Source: a bacterium (GTDB lineage: Bacteria > Bacillota_I > Bacilli_A > Mycoplasmatales > Mycoplasmoidaceae). Taken from it: a stretch of DNA of 64,000 nt. The stretch's first letter is position 1. Each line of letters begins with the position of its first letter. Both the position numbers and the translations under genes were made by a program. The notes below the pieces were generated by a model that did not search any database, had not been told where the DNA came from, and was given only the letters and a program-made list of their open reading frames with translations. Where the stretch lies: NCBI GenBank assembly GCA_017645255.1, contig JAGCPI010000017.1:1-64000 (forward strand). The letters run 5' to 3'. Of the stretch, positions 15,883-26,711 are shown piece by piece.

Positions 15883-15894
15883 TTATTTAAATAG

Positions 15895-17241
15895 TTAGAA
15901 TCCCATTTCCTTTCAAGGATCACGACCATTTTGCATCATTTTTGCCATCTTATCAAAATTTTCCTTGGCTTTTTGTCAATCCTTAAGCATCTTATTTAAT
16001 TCTTCTTGTTTACGACCCGAACCATTTAAAATACGGTTTTTTCGAGTTTGATCTTTAATAATTAACTTAGGATTATGGCGTTCTTTTTTAGTCATTGAAG
16101 ATAGCAAAATTCTTCAGATTTTTGCTTTTTGTTCAGCTTGCAGTACTTTATCTTCCGTAATTGATGTTTTAACTTTATCGGGCATATATTTCATCATCGA
16201 AGAAAAAGACCCAAGTTTGTCCATTTGTTCAATTTGGTTTAGCATGTCATCAAGGTCAAATTTACCTGAGAACATGCGGGCCATTGAGCGCTTTACATCT
16301 TTTTCATCAATGACATTATATGCTTTTTCACTTAAAGTTAAAATATCACCTAAGCCTAAAATCCGGTCGGCAATCCGGTCAGGATAGAATTCATCAATGG
16401 AACCAACCTTTTCACCAGTCCCTAAAAAGCGAATTGGCACGTTTAAAATCTTAATTAAACTTAAAGCTGCACCGGCACGTGCGTCTGAATCCATTTTAGT
16501 CAAAATGATTCCGGTTAAATTTAAGTGATTATGAAATTCTTTGGCAACGTTAATTACATCTTGACCTGACATTGAGTCAACCACTAAGAAAATTTCATCA
16601 GGTTGAATCTTCTTCTTTAATGCGACCAGTTCGCTCATTAATTTTTCATCAGTTTGGAGCCGACCTGCAGTATCAAAGATGCTAATGTTAATGTTCTTTT
16701 CTTTAATTTGATTTAAAGCATCATCAGCAATCTTTAATGGATCACCTTGGCCTTCTTCAATGCAACCGATGTTAATGTCAGTTGCTAATTGCTTTAATTG
16801 ATCAATGGCTGCAGCTCGATAAACATCTAAAGCTACTAAAGTTGCTTTTGGACTTGAACGCTTATCCATTAAATATTTAGCAAGTTTTGCACAAGTGGTA
16901 GTTTTACCTGAACCTTGTAAACCAACCATTAGGATTTTAAGGTTAGGACGTTCGGCATTAAATTCCTTAAATTCCTTTCCTAAGATATCAGTTAATTGCG
17001 TCTTAACCGAATTCAAGAAGAAATCACTAAATTTGGTTTCTTCGGGAATAATCTTACCAATTAAGTCTTTCTTAATTCCGTTAATTAATTCTTTAACAAC
17101 AATAATATTAACATCAGCATCCAATAATGCAATGCGGATTTCTCTTAAAACGTCTTTAATATCTTCTTCTTTAATGGTTGATTTTAGTACTTTATTTTTC
17201 AGATTGCGTTGGACAATCCCACTAATCATTGTTTTAAACAT
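15895..17241 (-). CDS. ffh: signal recognition particle protein Ffh (SRP54)
   Basis: 448 residues. This GTPase binds signal sequences with 4.5S RNA and delivers ribosomes to FtsY, which is encoded at 45643. An N-domain helical bundle is followed by G motifs MVGLQGSGKTTTCAKLA (about 105-121), ALDVYRAAAIDQL, IFDTAGRL and ILTKMDSDARAG. The Met-rich M domain includes RMFSGKFDLDDML and the RNA-binding RILNGSGR near residue 405. The C-terminus is Met-rich (KMAKMMQNGRDPWKEMGF). ATG 17241 has a good Shine-Dalgarno (GGAGGA). Standard-code reading would stop at a TGA near 16111, before the end of the M domain. Confidence 0.97.
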
Positions 17242-17263
17242 AATTTCAATCCTCCATTTTTAA

Positions 17264-17908
17264 TTAATGATCTAAATTAACTAAGGAATATAACAAGTCA
17301 TTCCATTCTTGTAGTGGATAATTCCATAGATTAGGATGAAGTTGCATTAATTTTCAAAATACATCACACAAATATTTAGCATCTGCATCCGCTCGGTGTG
17401 CAACATTAAATGAATCATAATTAATTGCAAAGTGCTTACAAACTGTTCCTAATTTATGATTAGGAAGTTCAGGTAAAAAGAATCTGGCTAAATATAAAGT
17501 GTCAATGAATGGATTATCAAATTTAGCAACATGGTAATAATCACACCAGTGATTTAAAAATTGCAAATCAAAGTGAATGCCATTATGGGCAACTAAAATA
17601 TCATGCTTACCAATAATGTGATGTAATTGTTCTAATAATTGCTTAGTTTCCATCCCCGTTCTTACTAAATTATCATCAATTCTAGTAAGTTTAGTAATAA
17701 ATGGGGGAACATGTTCGTGAATATTAACAAAAGTTTGAAAACTAAACATTTCACTTGCATGGATGTTGGTTGCATATGCACCAAACTCGATGATGTGATC
17801 AACTTGCGGATTTAAACCAGTAGTTTCTAAGTCAAAGAAAATAATTTTTGTATCGGGGTAAATTTGAAAGTTTTTTTCGTGAATTAATGCATCACTATAT
17901 AATTTCAT
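17264..17908 (-). CDS. free-standing DEDDh exonuclease, close paralog of the PolC exonuclease domain
   Basis: 214 residues. It carries all three DEDDh exonuclease motifs: FFDLETTGL near 25-33, HNGIHFDLQFLNHW near 110-123, and [16 protein letters not shown] near 170-185. The sequence aligns end to end with the exonuclease domain inside the adjacent pol[17 protein letters not shown], then NPFIDTLYLAR against [11 protein letters not shown], then [13 protein letters not shown]. It is therefore probably a local duplication of that domain. Proofreading or DNA-repair 3'-5' exonuclease activity is the likely role. It lies 39 bases after the polC stop on the same strand and 22 bases before ffh, so cotranscription is plausible. 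Confidence 0.88.
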
Positions 17909-17947
17909 AACAATTGCAATTCCTATTAATTAATTATTTTTATTATA

Positions 17948-20900
17948 TTAATTATTAGAATTAAGATTGCCAAAATCAAAGCATAATTGGTTGCTTTGAC
18001 TTAGTCCTTTAAAGACCCCTAAATGTTCGAGTGCAACTACTAGATTTTTATTCACATTCGTTCGTTTTTTAAAATCATCTAATGAATCAAAAGGATGTTC
18101 TTGCCGTGCTTGAACAATGGAATCGGCAACTGATTTACCAAGTCCATCAAGAACAGTAAAAGGGGGAATAATTGCTTTATTTTCTTCATCAACAAGAAAT
18201 AAAGTAGCATCTGATTTTTGCAAATCAATGTTGCTAAATTTATAACCACGATAACACATTTCTAATGCAACTTCAAGCATATCGTATAAGTCTTGATCAC
18301 GCTTTGATAAGGATGCTTTATCTTTAACACTCTTTTTGATTTCTTGCATCCTAGTTTTAATACCATTAATTCCTTGCATCATGCTTACTAAATCAAATAC
18401 TTCACAGCGAACGCTAAAGTAAGTAGCATAGTAAGCAAGGGGATAATATACTTTAAATCATGCAATTCTTCACGCACTTAAAACATAAGCAGCAGCATGC
18501 GCTTTAGGGAATAAGTAAACAATTTTCTTACATGAATCAATATATCAAGATGGAACGTGTTCTTGCATGATTTGTCCATATTCTGGTTTAATTCCGCGCC
18601 CTTTCCGAATATCTTCCATGATTTTAAAAGCAGTTAATGGCTCAACGCCTTTACTTGCTAAATAAAGCATAATATCATCCCGACAAGTAACTAATTCATT
18701 TAAGTGTTTACCTTGCTTAATTAAAAGTTGTTGGTTATTTGCTCACACGTTCGTTCCGTGTGATAGTCCTGAAATTCTTACTAAATCAGAAAAAGAATTT
18801 GGTAGTGATTCTTCTAACATTCCCCGCACAAATCTCGTACCAAATTCCGGTAATCCAATTGCCCCGTTTGATTCATTGTAATCTTTAGCAAGATTGGTTG
18901 GAATGTTTAAAGCTTTAGTACTATTGAACAAACTAATTACTTTATCATCATGGGTAGGAATGGTTCTTGGATCAACTTTCGTCATATCACTTAAATACTT
19001 TAAAACAGTTGGATCATCATGACCTAAAATATCAAATTTTAATAAGTTATCATGAATGTTTTCGAATTCAAAATGAGTGGTAAATCAATCACTTGCAATA
19101 TCATCAGCTGGAAAATTGTAAGGAGTAAAATCATAAATTGTTTTATCACGGGGAACAATTACTACACCCCCGGGGTGTTGACCAGTAGTACGTTTAACAT
19201 TCATACAATTAGAAGCTAATCACTTTTTATAAGCATATGCTGAATCTTGGTTTAATAATTCAAGATAATCTTTAACGTAGGCAAATGCCGTTTTTTCAGC
19301 AACCGTACTAATGGTTCCAGCTCTAAATGCATGTTCTTTACCAAACATTTCGCGAATAAAATTATGGGCTTTACTTTGATATAAACCTGAGAAGTTTAAA
19401 TCAATATCAGGGATTTTATCACCTTTAAAACCAAGGAAAGTAGCAAACGGGATGTTTTGTCCTTCTCCAATCAATCATTCATTACATTGGGGGCACTTCT
19501 TTTTTGGTAAATCATAGCCAGAGTTTAAGTTTTTATCATCAGTTTCAAAGTAGTGACACTTCTTGCAATAATAGTGAGCTTGTAATGGATTAATTTCGGT
19601 AATTTTTAAAAAAGTAGCCACTAGGCTGGATCCAACTGAACCTCTTGAGCCTACTAAGAAATGATCCGACAAGGATTGAATTACTAGTAAGTGAGAAATT
19701 CAATAAACTACACTATAACCATTTTTGATGATAATGTCTAATTCAAGATTTAAACGATCTTGAATTAATTTTGGTAAATCAGGTCCATATTGCTGTTTAG
19801 CGTTCTTATAAACTTCTTCTTTTAGTTTTTCATCAACCCCTTCAATGTGCGGTGGAAATAATCCGGATTGGATTGGCACTTGATGTGGTTCAATTAACGC
19901 TAAAACTTTATCTGGATTAGTAATTACTACTTCCTTTAAATATTATTCATCAGGAATCAATTCATGCATTTGGGCAAGCATTTGCTTAGTACTACGAACA
20001 TACATTAATGGTTGGTAAACACATGTTTCGTCTTCTTTATGATTATTATAACGATGCAGTTTATTTCCAATTGATTTAGTAAGAATATAAATCTTATGAA
20101 AAATTTTGAAATATTCGGGAAAGTAATAAGCATTGGAAGTAGCAGTTAATAAAATCTTATTTGCTTTTGCTAATTGAATGAGATGTTCTAATGCTTGGAC
20201 AACAATATCTTTACCATAGATTGGAAATAAATGTTGATAACAAGATAATGGGGCGATTTTAACATAATCATAAAATTGCATGTATTTAATAATATCTTCA
20301 TCACTTTCACCCAATGCTTGTTCAATTAGTCCTCCGTCCACTGCTGAGCAAGAAGTTACAAATCATTCTTTATTAGCATTTAAACTAGCAACTGTTAATA
20401 AGGGTTTATTATTAAAATCAGCAGTGCTTGCTTGGGATATTAATTGATATAGTTTTTTAATTGATGATTCATCTTTATGATTAATATAACGGGCTTGTAA
20501 ACAAATTCGATAACAATATGATTTTTTAAACAGATTAGCAGTTTTGCATAATTTATTTCATTCTAATAAGGGCTTATTTAGCAAATTAGGAGTGCAATCA
20601 ATAATTTTTCAAAAGACATTATTTAAATATTCAGCATCAGCATCCGCCCGGTGGGCAACTGCTTCTTCATCATATTCAAGTTTAAAATAATGTGATAGTT
20701 TACCTAAACTATATCCCCCAATATCAGTAATAAAAGCCCGGGCAAGAATTAAAGTATCAATTAATGGATTATTAAATTCTTTCACTCCCAACTTTCGGCA
20801 TCAACTATTTAAGAATTTAATATCAAAGTTAATCCCATTGTGTGCTACTAAAATATCAGTGTCTTTAATTACAGTATGTAATTCTTCTAAAAATTCCTTG

Positions 20901-22438
20901 ATTGGTTTACCTTTAGCAAGTAAGTCCGAAGTAATTCTAGTTAATTTAGTAATCTTTTCATCAATTTGCCCTTCGGGGCGAATAAATGATTGATATTTAT
21001 CAACATAAGTATGAGTTAAATCAGTAATATATGCTCCAAATTCAATGATTTCATTATAATTGGGAGCTAGTCCTGTAGTTTCTAAGTCAAAAAATACCAA
21101 CCGATTCTGATTAGAAATAATAAAATCTTGGGGATGATAAACTGCATCCAAATTATTATTTAATAAATCGAATTCTGCCCCATAAATTAAGTTAACATCT
21201 TGATCTTTAGCAAGTCGATATAAATTTGGAAATGATTGAGTACTATTAAAGTCATTAATACTTAAAGCTTTAATTTTCATTTCTTTTGCATATTTAATAA
21301 CATCATCTGGATTGTGCAATCCATCAAATGCTGACATGTTAGTATGAAAATCCAATTCTACCCGGTCGCTTGCATCCTCTAGTTGGTAACTTGCAGGAGT
21401 AGGTTCGACCATTATTTTTTCAATCTTACCAACTTGATCATCGTGTTCGTATTTATCAACAATTATTTTCACTAACGATTTTATTCAAGTTCCTTCTTTT
21501 AAACTATCAAGATAAACTTCACAAAGATTAGACTTTATTCCCAAGGAATTATCACTAATTAACGCATTTAAACAAAGTGCATGTTGGTGATCAGTTATGT
21601 AAATGTTATAAACAATTGTTTTTTGTGCCCCATGACCATCAGTATTTTTGCGTTCATGTGCTACTTTTTCAATTTTAAAGATTTCACCTTCAACTAGAAT
21701 TTGCTTATTTACTAATTGGATATTAGTAGTAGCTTCTAGTAAAGTAGTAGGAAGAGCAGTTGAATGAATAATATTTAAAGATTGATATTTTTTAATCATT
21801 GCTTGTTTAGGATCAACTACTTTAGCTGGTTTTGCTTCATCTTTATTTTCTTTTAATGGTACTTCCTGATTAGAGACAGTAACTTGACTTGAAGAATCTA
21901 GTGATGCACTGTTGTTAGATGAATTATTTTCGATGTTAGGTGATTGAGTTACACTATTAGTTAAATTAGATTGAGCAGTTGAATTTTCATTACTGTTTTC
22001 ATCTTGCGGAATTAAATGTAGTAATTCATCATGATTAATTCCAACAATATTTAAAATTGCTTGTAATTCATCTTTTTTAAAAGCACTTAAAGTATCTTCA
22101 TCTTTACATAACAATTCATAGGTTTTTTTATTTAATTCCAAATCAAAGTCTTCTTTATTAAGATTAGGAATTAATTGCAAAAGTGTTTGTTTAATGCTGT
22201 CAAGATCCTTTGATGACGTAGCAAAATCAACATCATAAAAATCATGCAATTGAACTTGCAAATTCTTTAAAATTAAAAATGATTTACCAGGATCTTTAAA
22301 GCCTTTAATTTTAAAGGAAATTTTTTTATGATTAGTCTCGTTGGTAATTGTTAAACTAATAAATTTTTTGAAAAATACATCCTCAAGGGAACCAAGAGGA
22401 TGTATTTTATTTAATCACGTAAGTTCATTTTTAGTCAT
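17948..22438 (-). CDS. polC: DNA polymerase III alpha subunit PolC, interrupted by one in-frame TAA
   Basis: The frame runs 1497 codons and encodes a Gram-positive-type replicative polymerase. Domains in order: N-terminal domain and acidic Asn/Ser-rich linker (1-230), OB fold (about 240-330), split PHP domain (from about 360), DEDDh exonuclease (DLETTGL near 451, HRADAD near 596) and resumed PHP. The polymerase core follows, with [11 protein letters not shown], a Cys4 zinc site and PDIDLNFSG near 1010, and ends in the C-terminal helix-hairpin-helix. Codon 832 (19943-19945) is TAA between ELIPDE and YLKEVVITN, with homology continuing in the same frame on both sides. This gives 831- and about 664-residue parts. 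ATG 22438 is chosen because the conserved N-terminus lies upstream of any internal start; it overlaps the dxr stop by 8 bases. Confidence 0.88.
19943..19945 (-). other. polC: in-frame TAA nonsense codon inside polC
   Basis: The minus-strand codons run GAT GAA TAA TAT TTA AAG GAA. Both sides encode PolC in one frame, so this is a point nonsense or a true gene split, not a frameshift. TAA is not reassigned: other genes here use it as stop. AAAGGAAG directly after the stop resembles a ribosome binding site for re-initiation at a non-ATG codon (ATT shortly after, or GTG further on). No in-frame ATG lies nearby. Confidence 0.8.
22372..22408 (-). terminator. 13-bp hairpin plus T-run inside the first codons of polC
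   Basis: AAAATACATCCTC and GAGGATGTATTTT form a perfect 13-bp stem with an 11-base loop, then a run of T on the minus strand. It starts 23 bases past the dxr stop but lies within polC codons 11-23. It looks like an intrinsic terminator or attenuator that would let only part of the dxr transcript continue into polC. Confidence 0.65.
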
Positions 22439-24131
22439 TGCCAAAAGTTTCTTTTATTTGTTGCAAGATTGTTTCAATTTGACTATAGTCATTAAGAGGT
22501 GTGATTTTAAAATTATTGTAATTGCTAAAAATAAATGGCACAATTTGGTTAAAAGGTAACGTGCCGTTAATAAACTTATTGACGGCAATTTCATCTAAGG
22601 CAGTAATGATTAATCCAAAAGTGGTATTTGCATAACCATCAAAGAATAATTTTGTCAACTTGAAAGCTGGTCATCTATTTTCATCAATTTTGCCAAATGT
22701 CAAAGTTAAATTACTAAAATCTAAAGCCTTAATTAAAGCACTATCAACTTTAAATTGATTTAATGCTAATTGAATAGGCAATAGCATACTTGGTAATGCT
22801 TCATACATTACGGTTGCATTATTATTTAAAGTTGCAAAAGCGTGCACAATACTTTGCGGATGATAAACTGCAGTTACTTTCGCATGATCAAATAATCAAT
22901 ATGCTTCAATAATTTCAAATACTTTATTCATTAAAGTAGCACAGTCAATCGAAATTTTTTGACCCATGCGCCATGTTGGGTGATTACATGCTTCTTGGAC
23001 TGTAACATCACTTAATTGGTTAGCAGGCACATTATAAAATGGACCACCTGAGCATGTAATGTACATCTTGCTAATATTTTGCGGTTCGTATTTATCAACT
23101 AATGCTTTTAGACAAGCATGTTCGCTATCAATTGGTCAAATCTTGCCGTTTGTTTCCTTGACCCGTTGCATTAATAAATTACCAGCGCATACAAGGCTTT
23201 CTTTATTAGCAAGCAATAATTCAATGTTGTTATTAATTGCCATGAAGCTAATTGGAATTCCTGCTAAACCACTTAAAGCATTAATGATTAAATCAGGATG
23301 TTCTTTTTTAATTAATTGTTCATATGAATCAACTGTGTTTAATTGGGAATCTAATGGGGAGTAAACACTAGCAATTGTTGGATTATTATTAATGATTTCT
23401 TGCATTAATTTAGCATTATTGCCAAATGATGCACCAACAACTGCAATTGATTCATGCATACTAGATATTACTTGTAAGCATTGAGTACCAATGGATCCAG
23501 TAATACCAAAAATTACTACTTTTTTCATTGCTAGTTTTCCATGTAAAATGCGATATTTTAAAGATGTATTTGCTCTTGTTAAAGTAATCGCACTTATATA
23601 TAAGTTAAACAAAATAAAGAAAATGACATAAATAATGCCTCCGGCATTAATGTGAGCAGTTTGATTACTAAATCAATAAAAGGTAAATGAATTATTAACT
23701 TCATAGAAATTAGGACAAATTGTTGCTCAAAAAACACCGTAGAAAATAACCATAAAACAAAGGAATTGATTTAAATATGGATTATCAACAAGGATTCTTA
23801 ATCCATATAATTTAATTAAATATAAAGAGGTAATGATTTTACTAAATCATTCATATAATAAACATAAAGTAAGAATGGAAATAAAGACGGTAGCAGTAAT
23901 CGCAAATGGATTAAATGTATATAAAACCATGTTTAAGGAATTATTAAAATAATAAACATTGGTTTGACTATAAACTACCACGTTAGCAAATTCATCATTA
24001 ACCTTACCGCTGTATAACACTGCAACTAATACAAAGATAAAACTAACAATTAAGCAAAATAAAAACAAGTAATTTGTCCACTGGATTTGGTGAATTTGCT
24101 TTCTTTTTTGACTGTGCCTGAATTTCAGCAT
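22431..24131 (-). CDS. dxr: 1-deoxy-D-xylulose 5-phosphate reductoisomerase fused to an N-terminal membrane domain
   Basis: The open frame is 566 residues. Residues 202-566 are Dxr, which makes 2-C-methylerythritol 4-phosphate in the MEP isoprenoid pathway: FGITGSIGTQCLQV (NADPH fold), LANKESLVCAGN, TCSGGPFYN and HPTWRMGQKISIDCATLMNK are all present. Residues 1-200 contain four hydrophobic segments (about 20-42, 66-94, 118-140, 175-197) and no stop or frameshift separates them from Dxr. An internal ATG at 23528 would give a normal 365-residue Dxr, but it lacks a strong ribosome site. The membrane part occupies the place of cdsA in the usual cdsA-dxr-polC order. It has a YEWFSKI motif but no CdsA signature I can see. 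MEP partner ispE is at 26712. Confidence 0.85.
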
Positions 24132-24136
24132 ATTCT

Positions 24137-25234
24137 TTATTTATTAATTAAGAAATGTGCAATATCTTGATTACACATTAAGTATTTACGACCTTCGATG
24201 TAAAGCTTACCGGCGTTTTGAACTGCTTGTTCACTTCCTAAACGTTTAAGATCAGCAAACTTCATAATTTCAGCCTTAATAAAGCCAGCAATGAAGTCAG
24301 TATGAATAAGCCCTGCACATTGTTGAGCGTCCATTCCTTGCTTAAATAACCAGGAACGAACTTCGTCTTTTCCTACTGTATAGAAGGTTCAGTAGTGAAG
24401 TACTTCATAGGTAGTAGCAACAATTTTATTTAAACCACTTTCATATTTTTCAGGGTGATCAAGAATAATCATTCGTTCATCTTCTGACACTTTTGATAGT
24501 TCTAGTTCATAACGGCAAGAAATAGGAATTACTTTGGCATCAGGTTGATTTTTTGCTAAATATTCTTTTAGTAGTTGATAATTTTTATTTAGTTCAGGGT
24601 CTTCTAAGTCGCTATCATTAACGTTTGCGACATAGAACATTGGTTTCATTGTTAATAAATTATAAGTTTTAAGGATTGCAGTTTCTTGTTCATTATAAGG
24701 AATCGAACTAGCAAATTTTTCTTGGTCAAGGACATTTTTAATTTTCTTGCATAATTCGTATTCAATTTTAGCACTTTTATCATGGTCTGCTTTTTTTGCA
24801 ATCTTACTAATACGTAAATTCATTAATTCTAAATCAGCATAAATAAGTTCCAAATTAATAACTTGCACATCAGTAATTGGATCAGCACCAGTGCGCAAAA
24901 TTCCCGGGTCATCAAAACAGCGGACGACTTCACAAATGGCGTCAACATCCTTGATGTTTTGCAAAAATTTATTGCCAAGTCCTTCTCCTTTGCTGGCTCC
25001 TTTAATTAATCCTGCAATATCAATAAATTTACATTGGGAAAAAATAGTCCGTTTTGGCTTATATAAATCTGAAAGAAAAACTAAATCTTTATCATAATAA
25101 TCAACAATCCCTACATTTGGTTCAATTGTTGTAAATGCGTAATTACTAATTTCAGCTTGAACATTAGTAATTGCACTAAATAAGGTTGATTTACCAACAT
25201 TGGGTAAACCAACAATTCCCGTTGAAAATCCCAT
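24137..25234 (-). CDS. ychF: redox/ribosome-associated ATPase YchF (Obg family)
   Basis: 365 residues. Switches of an OBG-family P-loop protein are visible: [18 protein letters not shown] at residues 6-23, [19 protein letters not shown] near 70-88, and NVNDSD in place of the usual NKxD, the change that makes YchF prefer ATP. A coiled coil and the C-terminal TGS-like domain ([14 protein letters not shown] and [16 protein letters not shown]) complete the protein. The TGA-Trp just before FYTVG would hide the TGS domain under standard code. The gene stops 5 bases before the membrane-Dxr gene and follows fba by 1 base. Confidence 0.96.
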
Positions 25235-25235
25235 T

Positions 25236-26117
25236 CTAATTTACTCCATAGCATTTAAATAGAATTAATTTATCAATAATTGTTTGCTTCACCGCTAACA
25301 TACCATATCCTAAAATCTTCCGGGGATCATAACCTTTTTTGACTAGATCTAAATCTTTTTGGTCACTAAAATATTGGCGTAAAGCTTTTTGAAAAGCTAG
25401 TTGACATTCGGTATTGATATTAATTTTACAAATTCCTAAATTGATTGCTTTGGTAATTTGTAAATTATCAATTCCAGTTCCTCCGTGCAAAACAAGTGGT
25501 AAAGATGGTAATGCTTCATGAATTTTAGCTAAATGATCAAAATTTAAACCAGTTCAATTTGATGGATAAATTCCGTGAATATTACCAATTCCAACTGCCA
25601 AAGAATCAGGAATCAATTTCGCAAATTCTTTGCATTCATCAATGTCAGCAAGTTCACCATTTTTTTGGTCAGCACCAATCTTGCCTAATTCTAATTCAAC
25701 ACTAATATCTTTTGCTTTACATAATTTAATAATGGCTTGACTCTTGGTGAAATTTTCATTAAATGATAGTTTGCTACCATCAAACATTACTGAGGTAAAA
25801 CCAGCATCAATTGCTTTTAGACAATCGTCATAACTACCATGATCTAAATGAATCACAATTGGAATATTGTTAAGATTAATTTCATTGCTAATGTCATAGC
25901 ACATGTCAACGCAGCACTTAAATCCACCCATGTATTTAATTGCATTTGGGGAAAAGCCAATTATGATTGGAGTTTTTGTTTCAGTTGCTACTTCAATAAT
26001 TGATTTTATTCATTCAAGATTGTTTGCGTTAATATGCGCAATAGCGTAGTGATGAATTAAAGCATTTTGCAATAATTTATCAGCATTCGTAATTGCTGAT
26101 TTTTTTGTATCATTCAT
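25236..26117 (-). CDS. fba: class II fructose-bisphosphate aldolase
   Basis: 293 residues. The zinc enzyme cleaves fructose 1,6-bisphosphate to DHAP and glyceraldehyde 3-phosphate in glycolysis. Signatures: VIHLDHGSYDDCLKAIDAGF (zinc-binding His), ELGKIGADQ, AVGIGNIHGIYPSN and LHGGTGIDNLQITKAI, followed by GICKININTE. Its start ATG overlaps the rpoE stop by one base (TAATG), so translation is coupled. Several Trp are TGA. Mycoplasmas commonly place fba next to rpoE, which this fits. Confidence 0.95.
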
Positions 26118-26665
26118 TATTCGTTATTATCCCGGTTATCATCAGCTTCGTCTTCAGCACTAAATGAACTGTCATCTTGGTCTTTACTGTCAGTATCAAA
26201 AGTATCGTTGTCACTATCAGATTCGTTATCATATTCACTTGGATTTTCATTATCTTCAGCATATTCAGGATTTTCTTCAATGCTTTCAGTAATTTCTTCG
26301 GTACTTTCATCAACTTCTGGTTCATCAAATTCAACTTTTGAATATTTTGAATTCATAATTTTATTGAATTCATCCACAGTGGCATATTCACGAATTCTTA
26401 ATTTATCAGAATTAATGATAATGAAACGTGGATCTTGCTGAATATTAACAAAGAAATCTATGTATGCATCAGGATTGCTAGTAAGATCTTTATATTTCTT
26501 TTTTAAAGCATCCCAAATTTCACTAAAACTAAAAATTTTTTGCTTATATTTAGTTTGAGCTAGTGTGTATGCTAAATCAACTAATTTAACTTGACTAACT
26601 TCTGGATGGGAAACTACTTTTTTTTCAGTTTTTACTTTTGCATTATTTGGTTTGGTTGTACTCAT
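26117..26665 (-). CDS. rpoE: RNA polymerase delta subunit RpoE
   Basis: 182 residues. The N-terminal half (about 25-105) is the HARE-HTH domain of delta (KLVDLAYTLAQ, SFSEIWDALKKKYKD, RFIIINSDKLRIREY). The C-terminal 75 residues are almost entirely Asp, Glu, Ser and Asn, the acidic disordered tail that displaces nucleic acid from RNA polymerase and speeds recycling. Length and layout match the family. It lies upstream of fba with a TAATG overlap, and its own promoter is probably in the AT-rich 46 bases before ATG 26665. Confidence 0.94.
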   Translation of the reverse strand: MSTTKPNNAKVKTEKKVVSHPEVSQVKLVDLAYTLAQTKYKQKIFSFSEIWDALKKKYKDLTSNPDAYIDFFVNIQQDPRFIIINSDKLRIREYATVDEFNKIMNSKYSKVEFDEPEVDESTEEITESIEENPEYAEDNENPSEYDNESDSDNDTFDTDSKDQDDSSFSAEDEADDNRDNNE

Positions 26666-26711
26666 GATTTAATCCTTAATGTATTGATTTAAATTTAATA
26701 ATATTTTATAT

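Noticed and set aside
22259..22261. TTG at 22261 as polC start
   Set aside because: The open frame continues upstream with a plausible PolC N-terminal domain sequence to ATG 22438.
22378..22380. ATG at 22380 as polC start
   Set aside because: It is out of frame with the conserved N-terminus; the in-frame ATG is at 22438 overlapping the dxr stop.
17948..22438. Many apparent frame breaks at TGA in polC and most other genes
   Set aside because: They fall at Trp positions of conserved proteins in a constant frame, so they are code-4 sense codons. Only TAA 19943 in polC remains unexplained.
23528..24131. Separate membrane gene and normal dxr with a missed stop
   Set aside because: I read every codon between 23847 and 23528 and found no TAA or TAG; only TGA occurs.
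26110..26334. Lys/Met/Leu-rich frame over the RpoE acidic tail
   Set aside because: Out-of-frame shadow of the Asp/Glu/Ser tract; the delta subunit frame is the real gene.
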